From contig NC_083599.1 of assembly GCF_020882245.1 (NCBI RefSeq), positions 2,418,001-2,482,000 of the forward strand: DNA of 64,000 nt, given 5' to 3'. The DNA comes from Rhopalosiphum padi. Taxonomy: Eukaryota; Arthropoda; Insecta; Hemiptera; Aphididae. Under the pieces are notes generated by a model. That model was not told where the DNA came from. It saw only the letters and a list, made by a program, of their open reading frames with translations, and searched no databases. Positions 53,913 to 64,000 of the stretch are shown piece by piece (the first letter of the stretch is position 1; the number at the start of each line of letters is the position of its first letter). Both the position numbers and the translations under genes were made by a program.

Positions 53913-55020
53913 TTGACGCGAACACACGTGATGTGGCCGGTTATAGGAGAGATATCGAGAATTAAGTTGAAAAAATTACGCACGGTACAAGATTTTAACC
54001 CGCGACCCACGAAACTGGGGTGACAGTCTCGTAACAATGAGCCACCGCGGTCTTATCAGCTTAACCTCGATATTCTCCTATCTGGGCCAGAGTGGCAGTG
54101 TGTACGGCTGAGGAGAAGCGCAGGCGCTAGGGCCGTGTCAACTCTTAGTATTTGACAATATGAGAGAAGGGTTTTATCCTTACACTTTTATTCTAACACA
54201 AAAATCAAATTTAAGGTAAGGTTTTACTAAAAGAAAATATATATATATTCTTATTGACTTATATTTTAATTACACATTTATAGATATAAGAAAAAATTGG
54301 ATATTTAAATAACAAATTGAAAAATTTACAAAATGAAATGAAAAAAATATCAGAGAATTCGATTAATGAGGTACTTATAAACAGTAATATAGGTGAGCCA
54401 CAATAAATATTAATACGTGAAACTTTAAACACCAGTAAATATATGCCTAAAAATAAACGGTAAGTACTTAGAAAATTAGATGCTTTTATTTATATTGCTT
54501 CATATAAGGTATAATTTCATATACCATATTATTTTAGATCTGATGTCAGATTTAGTAGATTATTTTGAATCTAGTTCTATTACATTTAATGTTTTTAACT
54601 ACTTAAGATTCAGGAGAAATACTTTTCATTAATGCCACGAGATGATCTGCTGTTCTAATAGGTATACATATTGTGTTCAGTTCTGAACATTGAAATTCTA
54701 AGTTCTGCTTCTAGTTTGGTTATCTTTAGATTTGATGACCTGAGGAAGTTTGTAACTCGCACGAGGCCATACCCAGATTCGGCGTGGAGTGTACTGACAC
54801 GGCCCTAGCGCCTGCGCTTCTCCTCAGCCGTACACACTGCCACTCTGGCCCAGATAGGAGAATATCGAGGTTAAGCTGATAAGACCGCGGTGGCTCATTG
54901 TTACGAGACTGTCACCCCAGTCTCGTGGGTCGCGGGTTAAAATCCCATACCGTGCGTAATTTTTTCAACTTAATTCTCGATATCTCTCCTATGACCGGCC
55001 ACATTACGTGTGGTCGCGTT
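53913..55020. mobile_element. MITE with long inverted arms, copy 2
   Basis: Counterpart of 19,965-21,072, with arms 53,914-54,140 and 54,796-55,020. In the left arm CGACCCACG replaces CGACTCACG, restoring perfect complementarity to the right arm. One core change (AAAATTGGA) is seen near 54,297. Confidence 0.75.
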
Positions 55021-55475
55021 ACATAGACAATACAATACAATAGACATATTTACAAGAACAAACATCTTGAATATTATATCAACGGACATCGAGGTATCAG
55101 GATATATAATATATATAATTAATAATAACAAACCACCGGCCAAGGTGTTGGTATATGTACACAACAATAATAAAATTATATTACCATTTTTTTTGTAGCT
55201 GCCATGTGAGCATCGTCCTGGAGACGCACTAGGTGATTTTTTTATTCTACTACTCAGGCATGTTGTCCAGTGGAGCGAAGAAAAAATCACCGAGTTTAAT
55301 TTCGACAAATAAACATGTCTGTTCGTAACTGGACTATTTAACAAATTTCCATGACAAATGTTACTAAATTTTTTTAAGGTCTTAATCTTAATTATTAATT
55401 TATAAATAAAATAAATTCCCGCAAAGTAAATAAATTATTGACATAGAATAACTTATTTTTAATTTAATTTACTTA
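55021..55475. other. Non-coding spacer, copy 2
   Basis: Matches 21,073-21,527 with a few substitutions (near 55,089, 55,371 and 55,439). Nothing else is seen. Confidence 0.4.
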
Positions 55476-55931
55476 TGCCGGGTTGCATGAAACCGAACTT
55501 TAAATTTATTTAATAAATAGTTTTATCGAACCGTTAAATACTTTTACAGACGTGTTAGGGTTGCACAAATCGTACAATAAAAATATATTGGTATAAACAT
55601 GATCCTACCAAGATTTATGTAGAAATTTAAGCTTATCACAGAAAAAGTACTAAAAGGCATAAGTAATATTCTTATTACTATATGGGATATTGTGATGTAC
55701 TACTGATGCATACACATAACTGTAGGATTACTAGGATTATCGAATGATTAAAATTTAAAGTGCCGAAATCGGCCCATTAGTTTAATGAGCTGGTAACCTA
55801 TGTTTTAACGGCCCAATAAAACTATTGAACATTTGAACGATTGTTTGTTTAACGAACGAATAAAATTGTAATCATTCGTTAGGGTGCTGACGGCTCGTTA
55901 AGCGTTTAACAGACGTTCATGCAACCCGGCA
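55476..55931. mobile_element. PIF/Harbinger-like MITE, copy 2
   Basis: Same ends and TTA flanks as at 21,528-21,983. Several substitutions (for example near 55,501, 55,519, 55,527 and 55,911) show more divergence here than in the viral block. Confidence 0.8.
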
Positions 55932-56690
55932 TTAGCATTTATTCATGATATCAGATCTTTATAATGCCCAAGTCTTATAAATGACTGGTTTTTATTGACT
56001 TAGCAATTTTTACACGTAGTTTGACGAAGTTAACATATTTTTATGTACTGACATAAGTGGCATGTAATATGATTTGCAGGTTTGTATGTTTTTATTTCTA
56101 TGCTTCCATATAACGGAAATCGTTTTTTCTTTGGTTATGGTGATAGAATTATTTTTTAGACACAACCATACATGATATTATCGTATTTGTGTTTTTTTTT
56201 CAAATAGTTCTTTTTTTTCGTATTTTCACTTTATACGCTTTGCAAACTATTTTACATATTTTAGTTAATAATTAATATTAATAGTCGACGATCCACATCT
56301 TGTAACAAGGGAATACAACAATTACACGTGGTTATTACGAATGAACATACACACTGAATGTCGCCGGAAAGGCAGAAAGTTTTTGCCAGAATCATTAATA
56401 CGATAAGCGTAGGCGCAGGCAAACTGTCATCAGTGGGAGCCGCTGCCCAGTGTACTACTGTGATGAAAGGAGGAGGGTAATACGGTCACTGGCGCTGCTA
56501 CGTGAAACGTTATAACTAAATCGGTCGAGTACAATATCTTTTAGCATCAAAAATACTTCACTTTTTTGCTAATATATTCCGAATTATACAACCATTTTTT
56601 TTTCAAAAATGACAAAGGTATAACCTGCACATCATGTCCGATTTGTTGATTCCACAAACGGACCAATCCGTCCATTCATTAGGTCTGTGG
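55932..56690. other. Shared non-coding tract up to hAT target, copy 2
   Basis: Counterpart of 21,984-22,739, with substitutions near 56,115, 56,137, 56,300, 56,410 and 56,461. The last 66 bp (from 56,625) begin the 203-bp unit. The final 8 bp, GTCTGTGG (56,683-56,690), are duplicated by the hAT that follows. Confidence 0.5.
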
Positions 56691-59600
56691 CAGGGGCGTA
56701 TACAAGGGGGGGGGGGGCGATAGGGGCGATCGCCCCCCCCTGGACATTGTTGAATGTGTTTCATGTATAGGTGCTTACATATTTTATTATAATATTATAT
56801 TACAAAAATTAAAAATACAGTGCATATTTTTTTTTTTCATATTTTTTTTTTTTTTTTTTGGAAATGGATAATAGTTATCAAAAACCTGTTATCAATTAAT
56901 AAAACATCTATAACCAATTATGGCTGTAGATAAGACTGATAAGAGTCAAAAGATTATAGATATATTGGCTGTAATCACAGATATATACAATAATTATTAT
57001 TGTTGTTGTATCTGTGGCAGTGTGGAGCTATTATAATTGTGATCGTCTACAACTTACAAGATTATGTTATTTTTTTTTTTTTTAATACTATAATCAAATT
57101 TATTTTAGTTCACGTACGACAGACGACATTACCACACTGTAGCAGGTTAGTTTATTACTATGGATTCTATGAAGCGTAAACAGCCTTCTCTCTTAAATTA
57201 TTTTCCAAACAAAAAAATATCGTCAACAGAGGTAAGTGATTCAAATGAGCCAGTAAATGTTTCCCAAACAGCAATACCACGAGCAATACCACAACTCAAT
57301 GTAATTTGTGATGATAATAAACAAAATAATATAACATCAGATTTAGTTTTCGATAATGATATTGGTAATTTTATTGGTAAAAAACTTGACGACCACACAA
57401 AATGTAGACTGTTGGAAAACCCTTGGAAACCACTGAAAAACTTTGAGTATCCATTCTCCATTCACAAAAAAAAAGGAAAAGAGGAAAAACGTTTTTTAAG
57501 AAATAATCATTTTGACCAATATCCGTGGCTAATATATTCTGTATCAAAATCTGGCTGTTTCTGCAAATATTGTACACTTTTTTTAACTCACAATAAAGGT
57601 GGAAAACAAAATACTGAAGAATTGAAAAAACTTGTAACATTACCACTCAACCAATATTCAAAATTACTTGGTAAGGATGGATATTTAGAAAAACATAATC
57701 AAAATCATTACCATCAGGATGCAATTTTAAAATCAAGTGACTTTTTAAAAACTTACAACTCACCTAATAAGCAGGTTAATAATATTCTAAACAGTGAACG
57801 TTTAAGACAAGTTCAAGAAAACAGAAACCGGTTAAAACCTATAATAGAAACTATAATTTTTTTGGGACGCCAAAATATACCTTTCAGAGGGCACCGTGAC
57901 TCAGGACAAATAATATTTCATGATAATGAAGACTCTAAAAATTTAACTGATCCAACTTATTCTATTGTGAAGAATGAAGGTAATTTTCGCGAACTTTTGA
58001 AATACCGTGTTATGTCTGGTGATACAAAATTGAAAAATGACTTGCTTAATTTTAATTCAAAAGCTAGTTATATTTCTCCAATCATCCAAGAAGATCTGAT
58101 TAAATGTTGTAAGGAAGAAATACTGTCGTTTATATTAGATGAAGTAAATACAAATCAATTTTACAGTATTATCTTTGATGAAACGACCGATGTGTCTCAT
58201 ATATCACAAATGAGTTTAACTTTAAGGTACATTGATAAGAAAAATAACATTTATGAACGTTTCGTTGGTTTTATCAATTGCCATGATACATTTAATAGAA
58301 ACCAGACTGCCATTCCAAATAATGATTTGTCAGATACATTGATTGATGACCATTTATCTAAAGAACCGAAGCTAACAGGTGAATACATTATTTATTTAAT
58401 TGTATTATTTTAATTAAAAATTTAATTTACCTTGATTTTTTCAGGAAATGTACTTGGAAATATAGTAGTATCAGAGTTAAAAGAAATGTCACTTAACCTT
58501 AAAAACTGTATAGGAATTGGCACGGATGGTTGTTCTGTAATGACATCAGTGTTAAGAGGAGCTGTGCAAGAAGTCCAGAAAAGCTGTCCAAATGCTATAT
58601 ACAGCCCTTGCACTAATCATGCTCTAAACTTATCAATTTCTAAATCTTCGAAAGTCCAAATCGTTAGAAATACTATGGGAATTCTCCAAGAAACCATTTC
58701 ATTTTTTCATTTATCTTCCAAAAGGAATTTCATCTTGAAAAATTACCTTAAAAGTTCCAAAAGTTCTAAGACATCATTAACCAGTTTGTGTGTTACACGT
58801 TGGGTAGAACGTCACACTAGTATAATAGACTTTGAAACCAACATGTCAGAAATTATAGAAAGTCTAACACATATATCTCAATTCACAGATCAAGTATCAT
58901 CATCTAAAGCTAACTCATTACTCCTGAGTTTGTGCAATTGTGAATTTATTATAACATTGTATATATTATCAAATATCCTCAGTATTACACTACCAGCCAG
59001 TAAAATGTTACAAGGAGTTAATTTAGATGTAAGTGCTGCTTCCAGCTGTATTACCAGTATAGTACAAAATTTAGAAGATAAAAGATTAAATGCTGAAGAA
59101 TATTTTAGTGAAATATTTCTTGAAGCTAAAACTAAAATGATTGACTTAGACATTGAAGTCAAGTTACCAAGATTAACAAAAATTCAAAATAAAAGGGCCA
59201 ATACTCCTGCAAATACACCAGAGGAATATTACCGGAGAGTTGTGTACATTCCCCTAATTGACAATATTTTAGAAGACTTGAGATCAAGATTCCTAAATAA
59301 AAAAACAACAGCTATTTTTCAGTTGATTGAATTTATTCCAGCTAACATAATCAACAAGTCTTCACTCGATGTCAAAAAAATGATTGATACAGTAATTGGA
59401 CATTTTATATTTTTGGATATAAACATTAACATTTTAAAAGGAGAAGTTGATTTATGGAAATCAAATTGGATTTCCAGGAAAAATGAAGGTAAATACTAAT
59501 TTATTAAATACAATTTGCATATTGATTGGTAAAAATCACATATTTTTTATTTAAAATTATTTTAAGGTCTTAAAATACCAGAAGATGTATTAGAATCTAT

Positions 59601-60619
59601 TGATGAATGTCATCCAGTCATGTTTCCTACAATTAGACAGGTTTTAGTAGTATTAGCAACATTACCAGTAAGTATCGCATCAGCAGAACGCAGCTTCTCT
59701 ACTTTAAGGAGGTATGCATGTATATTTTGCTTTTCTTTAAGTTAGAAGAAAATAATTTTGGTAAAAAGTAGGGCTTAGAACTTATGTGGTTTAAAATATA
59801 CTAAATATACATGCATTTATGCACTCTAAAGAGTACAAAATATATACATATAGTATGAGCAAAATCAGTTTAGATTTTTTTTACTACTAGTTATTATTTA
59901 TGACATAACTTAACTATAGTTAAAAATGCTATCATATTTATTTAATTTCCGCTATTTAGTATTACTTTACTTAAATAGTCTGATTTAGATATTTAATTGA
60001 TTTATTTATTTAATTCTGTGATTATTTTTATAAATTTGTCCTTTTTTGCTTTGCATTAATCATAACTCCTTTGGCTTTTGGCTGTTTGCTTATTGCTTAA
60101 TGCTTTCTGAAATATGTTGCACCAGGTTAAAAACATGGCTGAGAAGCCAAATGTCCCAGAAAAGGTTGACAGGTTTGGCTTTAATGAACATACATAGAAA
60201 TATTGATATTGACATATCAAAAGTTATTGAACGATTTTCAAAGACAAAAAGGAAATTGGATTTTGTTATTTAATATTATTTTATTATTAATTATTATATA
60301 TTTAATAAAACTATTATTATATTATGTGGTTATTATAATATGCTTTTATATTTATATGTACCTATGTCCTATGTCAAGTTATTTTATTTGGTATTTTGGT
60401 ATACTGTTGATGTTGTTTACAATAATTAATGTTATGGGTTATGAAAGTGGGTAGAAATCAATTATTGAAGTTTAAGCAAGCGAAACGATCGAACAATTTT
60501 GATCCGCCAATTTATTAATAATCTGTACACTGTCGTTTATGTACAAATTTTTTTATAAGAATCTATGATTTGAATTCAAATTTCGCCCCCCCCTGGAAGA
60601 AGAGCTGAATACGCCCCTG
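56691..60619. mobile_element. Intact ZMYM1-type hAT transposon
   Basis: 3,929 bp. Ends read CAGGGGCGTAT on both sides, followed by C/G-runs (CCCCCCCCTGGA near each end). The exact 8-bp duplication GTCTGTGG lies at 56,683-56,690 and 60,620-60,627. A four-exon transposase gene fills the element. It is absent from copy 1, where an unrelated hAT occupies the neighbouring 8-bp target. Confidence 0.93.
57160..60273 (+). CDS. hAT transposase, TTF-finger/ZMYM1-like, four exons
   Basis: Exons 57,160-58,378, 58,445-59,488, 59,567-59,711 and 60,126-60,273 join in frame at GT-AG sites (ACAG|GTGAAT, AAG|GTAAAT, GAG|GTATGC donors) and give about 851 residues with no stop. Order: a basic N-terminus with KRKQPSLLNYFPNKK, a TTF-type zinc finger (WLIYSVSKSGCFCKYCTLF), PFRGHRDSG and NFRELL of the DUF4371 region, the catalytic fold with FDETTDVSH and IGTDGCSVM (first two aspartates), a helical insert, then the C-terminal dimerisation region created by the exon 3/4 join (LPVSIASAERSFSTLRR then LKTWLRSQM). 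It resembles animal ZMYM1-like transposases. Frames at 58,432 and 60,046 begin in introns and are not true starts. Confidence 0.92.
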
Positions 60620-60764
60620 GTCTGTGGCCCTAGGCTAAAGAAAATGGGGAAATTTACACACATTCAATGGGCAAACTCTGACTCGTGTAATGTACTAGGT
60701 ACCACTACGGTAGTAACCGCTCTGTTTTTTTTTTTATTAGCTTCGCGCAACTACTGTCGCGATT

Positions 60765-61264
60765 TGTACTTATCACAAGTGTTTAAAGATTAACGTCTAT
60801 ATAATTTAAAGTGGTTTATATCATCAGGTACTTTTAAATATCAATTTCTTTAACATGGATTCACTTTACGCAGGTAAAGAGTATGCTCATGTTAGCTCTG
60901 AATTAATGGAACGGTACATCATAGATTGTTGTGATAGTGCTGTTTTGGGAGTTGATGTCAAGTATGAGCTAGTTTCAGGCTTCGGTCAAACGATCATGAG
61001 TGCATCAAGACATAAACATGCAAAGAATAAAGTGTTACAACAGATATTAAAGAAGAGAAGGATACCTGGATTATATGCCTTCATCATTCCCGCAGGTTGT
61101 GGGAAGTCTACATTAGCTGGTGCTCTGGGAGTACTTGATGTAGATGAATTGACATGTGACGTAACTAATTCATATTTAACAAACATGCGTGCAACAGCGG
61201 CCCGCACACCCAACTTTGATTGGTTAAAGCATAATTCCATATGGTACACGCATTTGCAAATAAA
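60765..61264. other. 500-bp block between 203-bp direct repeats
   Basis: The unit formed by 56,625-56,690 plus 60,628-60,764 is repeated whole at 61,265-61,467. The 500 bp between them are absent from copy 1. The whole repeat holds the empty version of both hAT target sites. The block contains the 5' part of a P-loop ORF and about 90 bp of AT-rich leader. Confidence 0.8.
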
Positions 61265-61289
61265 CTGCACATCATGTCCGATTTGTTGA
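60855..61289 (+). CDS. P-loop NTPase-like ORF, truncated
   Basis: ATG at 60,855, 144 codons. After a helical, basic N-terminal part (about residues 45-70), a strand-loop-helix reads YAFIIPAGCGKSTLAGAL, with the P-A-G-C-G-K-S-T core at residues 79-86, followed by an acidic strand (LDVDEL). This is a Walker A phosphate-binding loop, although the usual first glycine is replaced. The frame crosses into the 203-bp repeat and stops there at 61,289. With one frame change near 61,245 a longer reading through the repeat would be open (HIMSDLLIPQTDQSVH..., then GPRLKKMG...), so the repeat may be the 3' part of the same gene. I know similar P-loops in RNA virus and mobile-element proteins, but I cannot name a family. 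Confidence 0.45.
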   Translation: MDSLYAGKEYAHVSSELMERYIIDCCDSAVLGVDVKYELVSGFGQTIMSASRHKHAKNKVLQQILKKRRIPGLYAFIIPAGCGKSTLAGALGVLDVDELTCDVTNSYLTNMRATAARTPNFDWLKHNSIWYTHLQINCTSCPIC

Positions 61290-62269
61290 TTCCACAAACG
61301 GACCAATCCGTCCATTCATTAGGTCTGTGGCCCTAGGCTAAAGAAAATGGGGAAATTTACACACATTCAATGGGCAAACTCTGACTCGTGTAATGTACTA
61401 GGTACCACTACGGTAGTGACCGCTCTGTTTTTTTTTTTATTAGCTTCGCGCAACTACTGTCGCGATTGATATTTGTATTTACATACACACAATTTCTAAT
61501 AAATTTAGTTTTTTTTTTATCAACTCAATACATGTTGTCATTCAAAAAAGAAAAAACTTAAAAATATAATTTTTTAATAAAAACGTAGTCTTTTTAACAA
61601 CTTGAAACTATGTAAAAAAATGTTTTCAAAAACATGAATACTTTTTGAAATAATAAGTGTTTTCTGAAAAAACCATAAAAATTAGAAAAACTGGTCAAAA
61701 CAGGAAAAATAATCAAAAAAACTGGAAATAAGTATTTTTTTTAAAAAATAGATGAAAAAAGCAAAAAAGCACTTCCAAATTTCATAATTAAACGTGTTGG
61801 AACACTTGGAATATGACACACTTCCATATCACTCTGCTACATTTTAAGTCAATCCATAAAAATAAGCAAATGCTTTAAGTCCCGAGCCCTGATTATAACA
61901 ATAATAATGTCTAATGCAAAATTGTAAATCAATAAATTCTAAATTTGTATAAATACATAAGGTGTTTTTTGAAAAATATTTATTAGTAGGTAAGTTAAAA
62001 AAAACGTCATTCCGTTTAATTTTTGATTTTTGATAATCCGGTCCCATCTAGTCCAGATTAGGGAGACTCTACTGTAATCTTTTTTTTCCTTTCAAGTATC
62101 CATACAGATAAAACCGATTCCTCGATAGTTTTCTATCCTATCCCATCTAAAACGAACTGAGAAACAATGCTTAACAAGGATGGCATAGCGAGTGAAAAAA
62201 ATCGGTGTTTAACGATTTCGCACAAAAATGTATTTTAAAAATAATTTTAGACATCAAAAGGTTTTACTC
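61290..62269. other. Shared non-coding tract, copy 2
   Basis: After the 203-bp repeat ends at 61,467 this corresponds to about 25,320-26,086. It has a 16-bp deletion near 61,566 and an insert of about 55 bp near 61,780-61,835 (TTTCATAATTAAACG...GACACACTTCC). No gene. Confidence 0.45.
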
Positions 62270-62273
62270 TTAA

Positions 62274-63483
62274 CCCTTCAATGCGCAATTTTTTGAATTG
62301 AAAAAAAAATTGTATTATAATATGTGTTTTTAAACGTAGATAACAGAAAAATACCTAAAAAATTCTGATTATTATATTTTCCTGAAAAACCAAGATTTTC
62401 AGATTGTTGCAAATATGCAACATCGCGCATTAATAAATACTAAAATAACAATATTTAAAATGTTAACATAATCATACTTTATTTATGTTTTTCTTTTACA
62501 TTAAATAGGTACTAAACTAACACATTTTATTTATTTACTATTGAAACCTTATCATAGTATAACTTTTCTTAAAATTATTATATTTTATAGGTACTTTTAG
62601 ATTATTAATTATATAATATGATAGCTACATTTTTAATATTTATTTAGTGTGATAATCGGTAAAACAAACACCTTTTGATTTTACGCATAAATAAATTTTA
62701 CATTTGCTACACTGAAAATTTGTATAGCCTTTACAATTTGGAAACTTGCAACGTCCTTTTTTTTCGTTATAATTTATAAAATGTCCTATGTTGTCAGTTC
62801 TTATATCTTGAGTGGGCCTTGGGGTCGGTCTGATTCTGTTTTGTTTTTTAATGTTACTCTCTAATGACGGACAGCCTCTAGTTGGTGTTTGTACAATACC
62901 TGTTTTCGTAAGAGTAAACGCTAAACTTTTTCGCCAATCGGCTAATGTATATTTGCTAGGTTTTCCAAGCTGAGATTGCGATCTTTTATATAGGAGCCAT
63001 GAATTTACAATAGATGTGTCAATCAAATGGTAAAAACTTCGCATATACCACTTTCTTGATCTCATACGAACTTTATATCGCCCAATAAGACTATCTAAAA
63101 GATCGACTCCTCCCATAAATCTATTATATTCTTTGATTACAGTGGGACAATAAATATTAATTTTTTTTTAAATTTTTTATCAAATCTATTGGCAGTCAGC
63201 ATTAGTAATGATCCACAATAAGTTGATAATAAATTTACTTGTTTATTGTCTTTACATGAAGTCACACACATGGGTGTATTTTCAAAAACGGTCAAATATT
63301 CATACGATTTTCCGCGTACATCTTTTTTAATTATTTGGTCGCTAGGTATTTTATTATTGGGTAATCGGTCTTTCCGGACTGTCCCTAGACACAAAATTCC
63401 ATTTTTGTGCAAATAGGCAGCGAATGGAATACTTGTATAGAAATTGTCAAAATATAATGTATGATTTTTATGGCGTGGAACAT
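62274..63483 (-). mobile_element. piggyBac-like element, 3' half, copy 2
   Basis: TTAA at 62,270-62,273, then the same CCCTTCAATGCGC end. The transposase relic (62,640-63,483) has the same T-run frame change near 63,165 and the same LINE junction near 63,480. A few coding substitutions differ from copy 1 (for example GRYKV for RRYKV, and HKNG for NKNG). Its catalytic and finger motifs are otherwise as in copy 1. Confidence 0.82.
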
Positions 63484-64000
63484 TTGAGAATGTCTGGTTT
63501 TTTTCTTGGGGTGGTGGGCCAGTATGTTGGTGAGGGCGGAGCATGTATTTTATAGTTTCGTGATTGCGTTAAGGCGTTAATGATATTTCCGCGAGGGTTA
63601 TTTGTGCGGCAGCCCCATTGTGTATTTTTAGCATTTATGTCACCCCCGACTATGAATTTTTGGCCAAGAGAGTTGAAGAAGTTTTCATACTGAATTTTGG
63701 TGATAAGTGGCGTGGTTGGCTATACACTGCATAAATGTTTATGGGAATGTTGTTGAGTGTTGAGGAGATACCACAAGACTGCAAGTGATCTGTTTGGTAT
63801 GGTGGTAGGGGGTAGAATAGTAAGGTTGATCTTATTATGATAGCAGCTCCTGCGTGAGCAGTGCCGTCTGGATGATTGGTTTTAAGAATATTAAAGCCTG
63901 GGAGATTGAGGTGTGATGAATGTGTGAAATGTGTTTCAGAGATTCAAGCGATATCTATTCTATTATTTTGTAGGATGGCTAGTAACTCATCTCTGCGATT
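63483..64000 (-). pseudogene. Jockey-type LINE endonuclease fragment, copy 2
   Basis: Matches 27,300-27,817 with few substitutions (near 63,716 and 63,764). The window ends inside it, so ORF1 presumably lies beyond. Confidence 0.75.

Larger units (their letters stand above)
45133..64000. repeat. Large segmental duplication, copy 2
   Basis: This is the partner of 11,185-27,817 in the same orientation and continues past the window. Relative to copy 1 it carries a different hAT (56,691-60,619), an extra 703-bp unit (60,765-61,467), and about 6 bp more in the LINE scrap near 48,343. Substitutions are sparse over the viral block and denser after about 55,370. The left edge lies inside a piggyBac reading. 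Confidence 0.95.

Overview
This window reads as AT-rich arthropod nuclear DNA, most probably from an aphid. It is gene-poor and full of mobile elements. Spliced transposase genes, a eukaryotic tRNA gene, non-LTR and Ty3/gypsy retrotransposons, hAT, piggyBac, P-element and MULE remnants, and MITEs with target-site duplications all point to an insect. The species is inference; I see no clear single-copy host gene.

Layout. 0.2-1.8 kb: decayed hAT element. 2.1-5.3 kb: unrecognised, apparently spliced small genes. 5.4-6.9 kb: broken virus-like capsid block (double-jelly-roll type) on the minus strand. 6.9-8.5 kb: MULE remnant run into a LINE 3' end. 10.5-11.1 kb: ZMYM1-like hAT fragment. 11,185 to at least 27,817: copy 1 of a large direct segmental duplication whose copy 2 runs from 45,133 past the window end. 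Each copy carries, in order, a P-element relic, a LINE RT scrap, an unrecognised open tract, a GC-rich hairpin-rich tract, an RNA-virus-like structural gene block (small glycoprotein, SR-rich basic protein, furin-site glycoprotein) ending at a tRNA-Asp gene, a MITE with long inverted arms, a PIF-like MITE, one hAT element (a different one in each copy), a piggyBac relic and a Jockey-type LINE. 29-41 kb, between the copies, is a graveyard of LINE, MITE and gypsy pieces. The clearest nest is a Jockey-type LINE split by a second LINE (12-bp target duplication) and by an intact hAT (8-bp target duplication). 43.4-45.2 kb: a SWIM zinc-finger gene fragment, a GC-rich insert and a piggyBac N-terminal piece that meets the edge of copy 2.

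Most striking is the endogenised structural block of what looks like a nidovirus-type (mesonivirus-like) RNA virus, present twice with the same frame breaks and joined at its 3' edge to a tRNA-Asp gene followed by CCA. Also notable: two unrelated hAT elements sit at exactly abutting 8-bp targets in the two duplicate copies, and copy 2 holds a P-loop ORF between 203-bp direct repeats. Three hAT transposase genes look intact. Nothing here forms an operon; the genes are independent parasites layered in time.
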